64,000 nt of DNA from Acetobacteraceae bacterium (GTDB taxonomy: Bacteria; Pseudomonadota; Alphaproteobacteria; Acetobacterales; Acetobacteraceae). The translations under genes and the position numbers were made by a program. Numbering within the stretch: the first letter of the stretch is position 1; each line of letters starts with the position of its first letter. The stretch spans positions 387,501-451,500 of the forward strand of contig CP039460.1 in assembly GCA_004843345.1 (NCBI GenBank), written 5' to 3'. Positions 36,969 to 45,971 of this stretch are shown here, piece by piece. A model generated the notes under the pieces. It searched no databases. It worked only from the letters and a program-made list of their open reading frames with translations, and was not told where the DNA came from.

Positions 36969-38045
36969 TTACTGTTTATTTTCAAAATGATGGAATATTG
37001 GGGCTCTAAAAGCAGAAAAGCCATGATGACGCAGCCAGCGCAAATCACTTGCATAAAAAGCTCTTAAATCATCAATGCCATATTTCAGCATGGCCAAACG
37101 CTCAACGCCCATGCCAAAAGCAAATCCTGTATATTCTTCTGGATCGACACCACAATTTGCCAAAACCTGCGGATGCACCATACCTGCACCCAGTACCTCT
37201 AACCATTTTTCAAAGTGACCTTTTTTATCCCGCATCCCAATATCAATTTCCAATGAAGGCACAGTAAACGGGAAATAAGAGGTTCTAAAACGCAACGGAA
37301 GTGTGGAATCCTCAAAGAAATGCTTTAAAAAAGTTTCAATTGTATATTTCAGATGTCCCAAGCCAAGATTTTTTCCAACAACCAGCCCCTCGCATTGGTG
37401 AAACATTGGGGAATGAGTCGCATCGTGATCGTTTCGGTAGGTACGGCCTGGCGCAATAATCCGAAAAGGCGGCTTACGATCCATAAGCGTTCTAATTTGA
37501 ACGCCTGAAGTTTGCGTTCTTAGAACAGCTCGCTCCTCCCCCTCTTTCGCTGGAAGATAAAATGTATCCCCTTCTGCACGAGCAGGATGCTCCTCTGGCG
37601 TATTCAATGCCGAAAAATTATGCCAAACCGTTTCAATGTTTGGCCCTTCAGCTCTTTCAAATCCCAACCCTGAAAAAATTGTCTCAATTTCATCAATCAC
37701 AGACATCACAGGATGCAACGTGCCAGCTGAGTGCAAGCGCCCCTCAATCGTGATGTCTTCCGCTTCGCTCTCAAGCTGTGCCACTAAGGCTTTTTCTTCT
37801 AAAAGCGCTTTTGATTCTGCAAAAGCCTTTTCCAATTCACCCCGCAATTGATTTAAGCTTTGTCCTCGGGCTTTTCTTTGATCAGGAGGCACTTTTGAAA
37901 GGGAGCGCAGCTGCATCGTAAGCGCTCCACTTTTTCCAAGAATTTCAACACGAAACGCATCCCACGCTTTAAGGCTGGAAATTTCTGCCAATTTGGAAAG
38001 GCTCGTTTCACGCAAACTCTCAATAATGTCCTGATTTTCGCCCAT
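36969..38045 (-). CDS. pheS: Phenylalanyl-tRNA synthetase alpha subunit
   Basis: A 358-residue class II synthetase catalytic subunit. N-terminal coiled coil (about 1-95), then motif 2 (APGRTYRNDHDATHSPMFHQCEG) and motif 3 (GFAFGMGVERLAML). Length is normal. CGGAG precedes the ATG. A strong terminator-like hairpin lies between it and rplT, so pheST either has its own promoter at about 38050-38120 or depends on read-through. Confidence 0.97.
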   Translation of the reverse strand: MGENQDIIESLRETSLSKLAEISSLKAWDAFRVEILGKSGALTMQLRSLSKVPPDQRKARGQSLNQLRGELEKAFAESKALLEEKALVAQLESEAEDITIEGRLHSAGTLHPVMSVIDEIETIFSGLGFERAEGPNIETVWHNFSALNTPEEHPARAEGDTFYLPAKEGEERAVLRTQTSGVQIRTLMDRKPPFRIIAPGRTYRNDHDATHSPMFHQCEGLVVGKNLGLGHLKYTIETFLKHFFEDSTLPLRFRTSYFPFTVPSLEIDIGMRDKKGHFEKWLEVLGAGMVHPQVLANCGVDPEEYTGFAFGMGVERLAMLKYGIDDLRAFYASDLRWLRHHGFSAFRAPIFHHFENKQ

Positions 38046-38125
38046 GCTTAACTCCGCTGGCTTTAATATAATTTAATGTAATTCGCTTAAACTAAAATAA
38101 GGATGAACTCTGATTTTAAAAAGAA

Positions 38126-38159
38126 AAAAAGGGAACGCCAAATAAGGCCTTCCCTTTTT
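38126..38159 (-). terminator. Intrinsic terminator between rplT and pheS
   Basis: AAAAAGGGAA (38126-38135) and TTCCCTTTTT (38150-38159) form a 10-bp stem, with GCC/GGC pairing inside. On the minus strand the hairpin is followed by a T-rich tract. It would end the rpmI-rplT transcript about 80 bases ahead of pheS. Confidence 0.75.
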
Positions 38160-38214
38160 CTCAAAGATTTCATCTAAACATTTAAATAAAAATGTCAGAG
38201 ATAAACTCTAAATC

Positions 38215-38571
38215 TTAGGCAAGAGCTGCTTTCACCTTTTCTACGATCGCAGCAAAAGCTGTTGGATCTTCGAAAGCAATATTTGCCAAAACTTTACGGT
38301 CAATTTCAAGACCAGAAAGATTCAAACCGTTGATGAATTTGCTATAAGTCAAACCATGCTCACGAACGGCCGCATTGATACGCTGAATCCAAAGCGCACG
38401 AAATTCACGCTTACGATTACGTCTGTCACGGTAAGCATATTGTAATGCTTTCTCAACCCGCTGGAGTGCTGCACGATAGGTTTTCGAGGAACGACCACGG
38501 TAACCTTTCGCTAATTTTAAAACTTTTTTATGACGGGCGTGCGCTGCAACGCCTCTTTTTACACGTGCCAT
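38215..38571 (-). CDS. rplT: 50S ribosomal protein L20 (bL20)
   Basis: A 118-residue bL20, an early 23S rRNA-binding assembly protein. The very basic N-terminus [28 protein letters not shown] and the globular C-terminal domain ([21 protein letters not shown]) are standard. It follows rpmI by 20 bases. Confidence 0.98.
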   Translation of the reverse strand: MARVKRGVAAHARHKKVLKLAKGYRGRSSKTYRAALQRVEKALQYAYRDRRNRKREFRALWIQRINAAVREHGLTYSKFINGLNLSGLEIDRKVLANIAFEDPTAFAAIVEKVKAALA

Positions 38572-38591
38572 GAAGGGCTACTCCCAGAAAA

Positions 38592-38795
38592 TTATTTTAA
38601 GCCGTAAGGTGCCCACTGTTTAACAGTGCGTGCATCCATATCCGTCATCACAGAAGTGCGGCGATTTGTACGCTTCATTTTCTGGGTACGTTTGATCAAA
38701 CCATGGCGTTTATTAGCAGCGCCAGCTTTTACTTTTCCAGTCGCTGTAAGGCGGAACCTCTTTTTGACTGAAGACTTCGTCTTTAATTTTGGCAT
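38592..38795 (-). CDS. rpmI: 50S ribosomal protein L35 (bL35)
   Basis: A 67-residue bL35: [15 protein letters not shown] followed by [21 protein letters not shown] lies 6 bases ahead of the ATG. infC, often the first gene of this operon, is not upstream; the next gene in that direction is sufE, 176 bases away on the same strand. Confidence 0.97.
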   Translation of the reverse strand: MPKLKTKSSVKKRFRLTATGKVKAGAANKRHGLIKRTQKMKRTNRRTSVMTDMDARTVKQWAPYGLK

Positions 38796-38971
38796 TTTTT
38801 CTCCATTACTTCCCTAAATTTCTTCTGTTAGACAGATTCCAACAGATAAAATCAGAAAAGCCAGTTAAATAACTCTATTAAGAAAATATGGCCGGGCAAT
38901 GCCTTATTGTAACAGCACCGGACGCATACGATGGCGCATTATATGGGTAACCTTAAAAAAGCGCAAGGAAT

Positions 38972-39409
38972 TTATCCTTCGAGCGCCTGTTTTGCCCGTG
39001 TCTGAATATAAGCAGCCATGGAACTCACCCCATTACCTCGATTCGCTGAAAGAGCCCCGATTAGGCCAAGATCTTTTAAAAAAACAGGGGACGTTTCTAA
39101 AATTTCTTTAGGAGTACGGTGCGAATAAACCCTTAAAACCAAAGCAACCAATCCTTGGACAATCGCCGCATCCGAAGCTCCCTGAAAAATGAGCTTTCCC
39201 TCTTTCTCTGTTGTATCAATCCAAACTTGGCTTTGGCACCCTGGCACTTTATGTTCCTCCGTCATAAGCTCCTCTGGCATGGGAGGCATCGCACGCCCCT
39301 CCTCAATGAGATACTGATAGCGCTCTGTCCAATCATCAAATAATTCGAGGTCTTCTTGAATAGCGGCAATGGCCTCTTGGCAGGAATCTTCTTTATTTTT
39401 GGTATCCAT
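38972..39409 (-). CDS. sufE: Cysteine desulfuration protein SufE
   Basis: A 145-residue SufE that accepts persulfide sulfur from SufS during iron-sulfur cluster assembly. The active Cys is in VPGCQSQVWI near residue 54. The RYQYLIEEGRAMPPMP lead-in and the C-terminal ALSANRGNGVSSMAAYI are typical. The gene is solitary, with sufS and sufBCD not in the window. Confidence 0.94.
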   Translation of the reverse strand: MDTKNKEDSCQEAIAAIQEDLELFDDWTERYQYLIEEGRAMPPMPEELMTEEHKVPGCQSQVWIDTTEKEGKLIFQGASDAAIVQGLVALVLRVYSHRTPKEILETSPVFLKDLGLIGALSANRGNGVSSMAAYIQTRAKQALEG

Positions 39410-39596
39410 TTATTCTTATCTCTTTATCTTTTTTGCGAACTAAAGCGAGCTTGTTCTAGCGTATAAAGCACAGTTCAGTTAAAAAGGAGGTACAAAGCAG
39501 ACCTTACTATAAGAGAAACCTTCTCTCTTTTGTAACCTCACTTTTGCTTTTTAACGGCCTATGACAAAATTCTTTAAATAAATCAGGACCATTCTG

Positions 39597-40196
39597 ATGC
39601 CAGATCGCTACGACCCTTCTTCCCATATACATGTTGAACCCCACTTGGACATCGATCCCCCTGCGCCAGCTCGGGAAGAGCTTTCGGCAAAAGGCTCAGA
39701 ATTTCCTGCCCCACCTCCTTCTCGAATGAATTTCAACGCAGAACCCCTTCGTGCAGATAATGAAGGCGCACAGCCTGTCCGCCCTGCGCTGCCCCCCTCC
39801 CCTGAAGAACAATCTCCCTTTGCCCGTGGCTCTCTCAATCCCGTCCACACCATCACAAAGAAAAAAAATAAACTTCCTTTTGCTTGGCTCTTTGCCCAAT
39901 TTATCGCCAGTCTTTTAACACAAATTGCAGATATTGTCGCACCTTTGCTCCTTGTCCTCGGAGGCGCATGGGCGCTTGTGCCTATATTGGCCCGTCTTGC
40001 AACAGATTCTTTAAACCAAGCAGATCCCCAAACGAAAGAACTTGCCGTTCAGGTGATTTCACAGCTTCCTACCCATGTCAGAATTCTTGGAATTTACTGG
40101 AGTGGCTTCGGCATCGTTATGATGGCCTTCTTCCTCATCGTTCTTTCTTCCCTCTCTGTTGTTTGGCAGGCTTATCTCAACAAAAAATACACTTAA
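39597..40196 (+). CDS. Proline-rich membrane protein upstream of ftsE, unknown function
   Basis: A 199-residue protein with no family I recognise. Residues 1-90 are disordered, Pro/Glu/Ala-rich and soluble. Two membrane segments follow: about 98-130 (FAQFIASLLTQIADIVAPLLLVLGG) and 163-190 (GIYWSGFGIVMMAFFLIVLSS). Many alphaproteobacteria encode a proline-rich, zinc-ribbon (MJ0042) membrane protein at this place before ftsE. Here no Cys pair remains, so it may be a diverged version that lost the ribbon. It precedes the FtsE-like gene by 36 bases. Confidence 0.68.
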   Translation: MPDRYDPSSHIHVEPHLDIDPPAPAREELSAKGSEFPAPPPSRMNFNAEPLRADNEGAQPVRPALPPSPEEQSPFARGSLNPVHTITKKKNKLPFAWLFAQFIASLLTQIADIVAPLLLVLGGAWALVPILARLATDSLNQADPQTKELAVQVISQLPTHVRILGIYWSGFGIVMMAFFLIVLSSLSVVWQAYLNKKYT

Positions 40197-40232
40197 ATGA
40201 ATCTTGATTGTCTACATATATAAGGTCAAATT

Positions 40233-40925
40233 GTGAAACCGTTTGGAGCGAACCTTCAGCAATCTGCGCCAGAGGCTCTTTCACTGCACGCTTTTTCGCT
40301 TGGCAGGAAACCTAGCACGGCCTTGCACCTTGATTTTTATCTTGGAGATATTGTTTGGCTTGAAGTCGCTTCAGAAGATATTCGAACGCAATGGATTGAT
40401 GTTCTTTCCTTCCAAAAAGGCACGTTTAATGGCGCTTTCTCTTTTTTAGGTCAGCATATTACCCCAAACCTGCCGTTAAAGAGCCTTCTTTTCCTAAAAA
40501 ATCAAATGCAAGCTGTCTGCCCAAGCCCTTTTTTTGTTCGAGATTGGCCTGCCATTGCCAACCTTTCCTTTCCGTTGCGCCTTCAATCGCTTTCAAAACG
40601 TGCGATTGAAAAACGTTGCCGTGACGCTGTGACTTGGGCAGGCGCAAACAAATGGATGGATCTTCCTGTTTGTGAGCTTTCAAACCTTCAAATTTCTGAA
40701 CTGAATTGGCTTCGGGCTTTAATTACCTACCCTCGTGTTTTGTTGGTACATGCACAGACTCTTCCTTGCGACCAGTCTTTCTCTTCAAAAATTCAAGCTA
40801 CATTAGAAAACATCTCAAAAAATGGTACGCTAATCCTGATTATTGCCACAAAAATGGATCGTATTATCTACAATTTTTGGCAGGAGCGCTTACCTCAACT
40901 GCATGTCATCAATTTGCCAGAGTAG
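40233..40925 (+). CDS. ftsE: FtsE-like ABC protein with all ATPase motifs lost
   Basis: A 230-residue full-length open frame in the ftsE position that lines up with an ABC ATPase only in outline. Where Walker A (GxxGxGKS/T) should be there is EVASEDIRTQ (44-53). The LSGGxxQR signature has become LSNLQISELN (149-158). Walker B LLADEP is LLVHAQ (170-175). The H-switch ATHD is ATKMDR (205-210). Spacings fit an ABC fold of about 220 residues, and residues such as FPLRL and the GTLILIIAT strand persist. Start is GTG at 40233. ftsX follows 7 bases later. It cannot hydrolyse ATP in the known way; identification rests on order, length and alignment. Confidence 0.72.
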   Translation: MKPFGANLQQSAPEALSLHAFSLGRKPSTALHLDFYLGDIVWLEVASEDIRTQWIDVLSFQKGTFNGAFSFLGQHITPNLPLKSLLFLKNQMQAVCPSPFFVRDWPAIANLSFPLRLQSLSKRAIEKRCRDAVTWAGANKWMDLPVCELSNLQISELNWLRALITYPRVLLVHAQTLPCDQSFSSKIQATLENISKNGTLILIIATKMDRIIYNFWQERLPQLHVINLPE

Positions 40926-40931
40926 CGAAAA

Positions 40932-41861
40932 ATGTCCTCCGTTCTTTTTCCAAATTTACTTCCTGAACGTCCGCATGCTTTTTGGATTTTTCTGGGTGTC
41001 GCTATCAGCATTTTTCTCGCCTCTCTTGGACTAAAAGCCCCTCTAATTGCAGAAGATATCGCTCATAAATGGCATCAGGAAAATCCGATTGCCCTTACCG
41101 ATCTTTCTGCTTGCGCAACACTCAAAGCCAGCAATTTACAAAATAATTTTCATAAACAATTTCCCAGCTGGAGCCTCACCCCTCTCAAAGAATCCGATTT
41201 TGCCGCTCCTCAGGAACTCGGAAACCGCATAGATCTCTTTTTTACCCTTGCTCCTCGAAAAGAGGATTCTAAAACCCTAAAGCTTTTCGAGCCTATCAAA
41301 ACTTTTCTCCGCCAAAATTGTGCAGAAATGTCTCTCGCCACGCTTCCAGAAGCAGAGCAAAATGCGATTGGATTAAAGGCCAGCAACCTGGAATCAAACG
41401 CCTCTAAATTATCATATTTACTCACCCTCACTTCTTTAGCACTTTGCTTTTTCTCTCTTTTCATTCTTGTAAGGGCTCGGTTTGAGCTTCCACTCTCCCG
41501 TCTCCTCCTATTTGGAGAAAGTTCTCTTTCAGCTTTCAAAATCGGCGCAAGAACCATCAATATTCTCAATTTCTCTGTTTTATTGGGTACTTTTTCCGGT
41601 GTTTTTTTCTCAGATCTTTTTTCGGCCTATTTTTCAGCTAATTTCTTTGAAAGACCGCTTATTCCCCTCTTTTGCCATATGGTTTTAGAAGAAATCCGAG
41701 CCGTCAAACAACTCTCTTTTACGCCTGATATTATCTTGCTCCTCACCACATTAAGCCTATATGTGGTCATATTGCTTTTTTTCCTTTTCAGACTGGACAA
41801 AAAGCTGAATAACCGCCGGAAAGTACGCATTTTCCTGTCTGACAATAATCCTTTTAATTGA
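40932..41861 (+). CDS. ftsX: FtsX-like cell division membrane protein
   Basis: A 309-residue inner-membrane protein with the FtsX layout. One N-terminal membrane segment (about 17-34) is followed by an extracytoplasmic domain (35-155) and three C-terminal segments (about 160-182, 205-230, 268-290). FtsEX normally couples ATP hydrolysis to peptidoglycan hydrolase activation at the septum. The large loop shares little with textbook FtsX, as is usual. Its partner lacks ATPase motifs (see the ftsE entry), so how it would be energised is open. plsC begins 11 bases later. Confidence 0.78.
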   Translation: MSSVLFPNLLPERPHAFWIFLGVAISIFLASLGLKAPLIAEDIAHKWHQENPIALTDLSACATLKASNLQNNFHKQFPSWSLTPLKESDFAAPQELGNRIDLFFTLAPRKEDSKTLKLFEPIKTFLRQNCAEMSLATLPEAEQNAIGLKASNLESNASKLSYLLTLTSLALCFFSLFILVRARFELPLSRLLLFGESSLSAFKIGARTINILNFSVLLGTFSGVFFSDLFSAYFSANFFERPLIPLFCHMVLEEIRAVKQLSFTPDIILLLTTLSLYVVILLFFLFRLDKKLNNRRKVRIFLSDNNPFN

Positions 41862-41871
41862 ATTGCCCCTC

Positions 41872-42621
41872 ATGATTTCCTTCCTCCGTGGTATCCTGTT
41901 TCAAATTTATTTTGTTCCTTTAACAATTATCATGGGAATTGGAGGTATTTTTCTAAGAATTCTAAGGCTTCACATCCTTGGCCTCCGTTATGCACAGGCT
42001 TGGTCCGCTGCAACCTTATGGGGATTTAGGCTCTGTTGCGGTGTACGTTTTGAGATTTCAGGTATGGAAAATATTCCAACCACAGCAGCGCTTATTGCGC
42101 CGCAGCACCAATCTTTTTTTGATGGCTTTATTTGGATGATTCTTCTTAAAAATCCAGCCTATGTGATTAAAAAGGAACTTGTTTCGATTCCGCTTGTAGG
42201 CCCTATGCTTGTTTTAAGCGGCATGCTGCCTATTGATCGCTCCGCAGGTGCAAAATCACTTCGTCTCATGCAAAAAACAGTTCAGGAAGCTTGGAAAAAT
42301 CAGCGTGAAGTTATTATTTTTCCACAAGGAACACGCACTGCTCCAGGAGAGAAAGTGACACCACAAAAAGGTATTCTTGCACTCTCTCGTATTGCCGCAG
42401 AAGAAAATATTCCACTTATTCCTGTTGCCATTAATTCTGGCCTGTTTTGGCCGAAATCAGGTCTCTCAAAACATAAAGGCACCTTAAAAATTGCAATTGG
42501 CTTGCCTTTAGATAAAGAAGAGATGTTAAGTCGTCAGCTTCCCCAAATCCTAGAAGAAAAATGGGAATATCTTGAAAAGAAATCCCTCATTTCCCAGTGC
42601 TACACACAACACATGCAATAA
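41872..42621 (+). CDS. plsC: 1-acyl-sn-glycerol-3-phosphate acyltransferase
   Basis: A 249-residue membrane-associated acyltransferase that makes phosphatidic acid. Motif I is the HxxxxD box QHQSFFDG, motif III is FPQGTRTAPGE; an N-terminal hydrophobic stretch anchors it. ATG 41872 is used; an in-frame TTG three codons upstream is possible, and neither has a clear Shine-Dalgarno. It follows ftsX, the order found in many alphaproteobacteria, and starts a stretch of lipid genes with psd and pssA. Confidence 0.9.
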   Translation: MISFLRGILFQIYFVPLTIIMGIGGIFLRILRLHILGLRYAQAWSAATLWGFRLCCGVRFEISGMENIPTTAALIAPQHQSFFDGFIWMILLKNPAYVIKKELVSIPLVGPMLVLSGMLPIDRSAGAKSLRLMQKTVQEAWKNQREVIIFPQGTRTAPGEKVTPQKGILALSRIAAEENIPLIPVAINSGLFWPKSGLSKHKGTLKIAIGLPLDKEEMLSRQLPQILEEKWEYLEKKSLISQCYTQHMQ

Positions 42622-42731
42622 GGGAGATCCCTTCCCCTTTCTCTGAAAAAATGCCATAAGATGGAGAGAGGCTTTCCTCATTAAATCTCCATAAATTGCA
42701 AAGTCTTCACAAGCAGAAAAGAAGTTTATAT

Positions 42732-43433
42732 ATGTCCTTTCTTCGACCTATCAAAGATAGCCTCGCTCCGCCGCATCGTGCGGGCATTCCCTTTATCATT
42801 ATAGGCGCAGTGACAGCTCTTTTTGGGCTAAGGCTTAATAATGGATTAGGAAAGCTTATTTTTCGTCTAGGGGCGCTTTTTACAGGATTTTGCCTCTATT
42901 TCTTCCGTCATCCAGAGCGTGTTCTCCCACTTCACCCCCTTGGGGAAGAAGGGACAGACCGGTATGTGATTGCGGCCGCTGATGGGCGTATTCAATCTAT
43001 TGAGCTGGTTGTTCCACCAAAAGAACTGGAGATGGGGGATGAACCAGTCTGGCGTGTTGCTACCTTCCTTTCTGTTTTAAATGTCCACGTCAACCGTATT
43101 CCCGTCACAGGCACGATTACCAAAACAAGCTATCATGAAGGCAAATTCTTTAATGCCTCTCTAGACAAAGCCTCTGAATTCAATGAGCGCAATGCCATTC
43201 GTATTACGACGGAATATGGTCAAAAAGACATTGCCGTTGTTCAAATTGCAGGCCTCATTGCGCGCCGTATCGTTTGCGAAGCAGAAGTTGGCGACAAATA
43301 TGAAGTTGGCGAAACTTACGGTCTTATCCGCTTTGGCTCCAGAACAGATATTTATCTCCCTGCGGGCGTTAAACCTCTTGTGAATGTCGGTCAATTAGCA
43401 CTTGGTGGCGAAACCCTCATTGCCGTCCTTTAA
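42732..43433 (+). CDS. psd: Phosphatidylserine decarboxylase (short type)
   Basis: A 233-residue member of the short proenzyme family forming phosphatidylethanolamine. The pyruvoyl-generating site is in LIRFGSRTDIYLP, where Ser becomes the pyruvoyl group. HVNRIPVTG and the N-terminal membrane-associated helix region (about 25-55) are present. ATG 42732 is used because AAAGAAG precedes it and the upstream TTG has none. pssA follows after 39 bases. Confidence 0.94.
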   Translation: MSFLRPIKDSLAPPHRAGIPFIIIGAVTALFGLRLNNGLGKLIFRLGALFTGFCLYFFRHPERVLPLHPLGEEGTDRYVIAAADGRIQSIELVVPPKELEMGDEPVWRVATFLSVLNVHVNRIPVTGTITKTSYHEGKFFNASLDKASEFNERNAIRITTEYGQKDIAVVQIAGLIARRIVCEAEVGDKYEVGETYGLIRFGSRTDIYLPAGVKPLVNVGQLALGGETLIAVL

Positions 43434-43472
43434 TTTTTTATCTTTAACTTTTCAAAAGATGAAAGTAGCTTA

Positions 43473-44285
43473 ATGTTCAATAAGTCCTCCGAACCTCCTC
43501 GCAACAAACGGTTGAAGCGCATTGAAGGCATCTCCTTCAATCAGCTTGCGCCCAATATTGTGACCACTATTGGGCTTTGCGGAGGACTGATTGGCATTCA
43601 TTATGCGCTTTCAGGGCATTTTAAATCTGCCTGTATTGCGCTTTTAGTTTCTTTCTTTTGTGATGGTTTAGATGGGCGTGTTGCCCGTATTTTGAAGGCC
43701 TCTTCAAAGTTTGGCGCAGAATATGACTCCTTAACCGATTTTATGGCTTTTGGTGTTGCCCCAGCCCTTATCGTTTTCTTATGGTCTAGCCATAATCATG
43801 ACAGTTTAAATTTTGCCTTTATCCCCTCGCTCATGTACGCCGTTTGTATGGCTCTGCGCCTTGCAAGGTTCAATGTTATGCAAGAAGAGCCCACTGGTCT
43901 TGGAGAATATTCAAAACATTTCTTTTCAGGCGTTCCAGCACCAGCCGGCGCAGGATTAGCGCTTTTTCCTGTTTTCTTAGGGCTGGCAGAACAGCAAATT
44001 GGCGCTGATTGGCTAGTTCCTTATACACATAGTGAAATTCTGTGCGCTTCTAGCCTTATCATTACGGCCTTGCTACTTGTTTGCACATTGCCCATCTGGT
44101 CTGTGAAACATTTTCGTGTTCCAAAATATTTTCTCTTGCCTTTCCTTCTGCTTGCAGCGATTTATGTTGCCGTTTTTGTTGCAGCCCCTTGGGCAACTTT
44201 AGCAGGCATGGGTGTATTCTATCTTTTACTTATCCCAACCTCCTGTTACTTTTTTAAGAAATGGCGTGAAACTGACGGTAGATAA
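43473..44285 (+). CDS. pssA: CDP-diacylglycerol--serine O-phosphatidyltransferase
   Basis: A 270-residue integral membrane CDP-alcohol phosphatidyltransferase making phosphatidylserine. The hallmark motif is complete: DGLDGRVARILKASSKFGAEYDSLTD, i.e. DG-x2-AR-x8-G-x3-D-x3-D. About 7 membrane segments. Together with psd it supplies phosphatidylethanolamine. Its TAA overlaps the ATG of the next gene (TAATG). Confidence 0.95.
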   Translation: MFNKSSEPPRNKRLKRIEGISFNQLAPNIVTTIGLCGGLIGIHYALSGHFKSACIALLVSFFCDGLDGRVARILKASSKFGAEYDSLTDFMAFGVAPALIVFLWSSHNHDSLNFAFIPSLMYAVCMALRLARFNVMQEEPTGLGEYSKHFFSGVPAPAGAGLALFPVFLGLAEQQIGADWLVPYTHSEILCASSLIITALLLVCTLPIWSVKHFRVPKYFLLPFLLLAAIYVAVFVAAPWATLAGMGVFYLLLIPTSCYFFKKWRETDGR

Positions 44286-45916
44286 TGAAAGAATGCCCTG
44301 CCTCTTTGAGAATCTCTTTTCCTGAACACATACAGCGAGATCCTCTTCTTCTCAAAGCCACAAGCTTTCTTAAAAAATATCAATACGCCTTTCTCTTTGC
44401 TTTTTTATATGTCTTTCTTGTCACAAGAGGCGGAAGACCTTTTTGGGACGATTTTTGCCGAATGGGCAGAATGGGACATGATTGGTTTCCAGATGCCCGT
44501 CCCATTGCTGGCTTTATTTACAAGCTCTTTACGGTAACACCCAATCCCCTTTCCTTAACGCATCATCTTTTTCCAGTTGCGGATTTATATCCTCTGACGA
44601 ACCTTGCTGGCGCCTTCCAAGTTATTCTCGGAACAGCTCTTTTTCTAGAGTGTCTTGAGCCGCTTCGGCGACACATTTACTTTAAACAAGCGCTTGCCTG
44701 CTTTCCCTTGGCGTCCCCCTTTTTTCTTGAAAATCTTTCCTTCCATTCAGATAGTCTTTTTTTTGGATCTGCTATTTTATTTGCCTGTTTAGGAAGCAGC
44801 CTTCTATGGCGGGAGACAAAAAAAGAAGATCTCAAACAAAACCTCTTAAAAATATTTGTGGCAGGTCTTTTTGTCTTTTTCGCCTTTGGGTCCTACCAGC
44901 CTTCAGCAAATATTTTTCTAGGAACGGTCCTTTTCCTGGCTTGGTATGCCGTAACAGTCTCTCAAACATCCATAAGAATAATTTCAAGAAAGCTTGCATT
45001 TAGTGCGACCAGTTTTTTAATGGGAGCATGCTTATACAAAATTTTTTGCCCTACACCATCAGGCTGGGGAAATCAGCATAAAGACATGGTGCCACTTTCT
45101 CAGCTTATTGCAACTTTAGAAAAACATTTTCTAGATTTTTGGCACTTAATCCTTACCAATCTTCAGAGCTATCTCTTTTCTAATCTAAAATTCATTTCTT
45201 TATCTGGAATGTTTATCGCCATTCTTTTCTCCTTATTTTTTACACAAAAAATAACAAGAAAATTACTTGCCCTCATCCTTTTAATGTCTCTGATGATTCC
45301 GGCATTAGGTGGTGTCATCTTACCGTTAGCCAACCCTGTAATGGAAATTAGAGTCCTTTTTGGAACGAGTTTTTTTATCCTTTTTATGATGATTATTCTC
45401 TGTATAGGATTACAGAATTTTCTCGCTTTCTTTCCCAAAATTGCACGCCACCAAGAGGGGCTCCATGTTGCTTTAGCCCTCTTCATTTTTTGGCCCTGCT
45501 GTATCTGTGCTGCGGAATGGAGCAGCGCAAATATCATGCAAAGAAATGCCGAAGAAAGGCTCGCAATCTATCTAAAGTCTGATTTACAAAAAGCTGCCTT
45601 ACATTATCCTGACGCAAAACTCGCTTTAATTGGAAAAGCAAAGATTGCACAGGAAACAGCTCTTTACCGTGAGCATAATTCAATTCTTCGAGGGCGTCCG
45701 CTTGACTCCAATATTGTCGAATGTTTTGGTCTTTGTTCTTTCTGGACGAAAGATCTCTGGCCTGAAAATAAGATCCTTTTTCCAGGAGAAACCCTTGAAG
45801 GAGAGAAAGAATATATTCCAAGTAATCTTAAAAAAATGCGGATTGCTCATACAGATCTCTATGATCTTTATGGGAGTCCTCGTTTAATTTGGATTGAATT
45901 TCCAGATAAATCATAA
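44285..45916 (+). CDS. GtrII-like membrane glycosyltransferase
   Basis: A 543-residue protein with about 10-11 membrane segments. After the first segment comes PFWDDFCRM and RPIAGFIYKLF, the first-loop pattern of glucosyltransferase GtrII-type proteins, in which Asp residues bind lipid-linked sugar. The C-terminal 130 residues form a periplasmic-type domain. It probably decorates a surface polysaccharide or lipid. The one-base overlap with pssA suggests translational coupling. The sugar donor and acceptor are unknown; no gtrA or gtrB lies nearby. Confidence 0.78.
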   Translation: MKECPASLRISFPEHIQRDPLLLKATSFLKKYQYAFLFAFLYVFLVTRGGRPFWDDFCRMGRMGHDWFPDARPIAGFIYKLFTVTPNPLSLTHHLFPVADLYPLTNLAGAFQVILGTALFLECLEPLRRHIYFKQALACFPLASPFFLENLSFHSDSLFFGSAILFACLGSSLLWRETKKEDLKQNLLKIFVAGLFVFFAFGSYQPSANIFLGTVLFLAWYAVTVSQTSIRIISRKLAFSATSFLMGACLYKIFCPTPSGWGNQHKDMVPLSQLIATLEKHFLDFWHLILTNLQSYLFSNLKFISLSGMFIAILFSLFFTQKITRKLLALILLMSLMIPALGGVILPLANPVMEIRVLFGTSFFILFMMIILCIGLQNFLAFFPKIARHQEGLHVALALFIFWPCCICAAEWSSANIMQRNAEERLAIYLKSDLQKAALHYPDAKLALIGKAKIAQETALYREHNSILRGRPLDSNIVECFGLCSFWTKDLWPENKILFPGETLEGEKEYIPSNLKKMRIAHTDLYDLYGSPRLIWIEFPDKS

Positions 45917-45971
45917 AAAATAGGGCCTATCTTTAGATAAACCCCATTGAAACAGACACTCACGAAAATCT

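Noticed and set aside
38899-39111. 70-codon plus-strand frame across the sufE end.
   Set aside because: It overlaps sufE antisense and has no recognisable features or ribosome-binding site.
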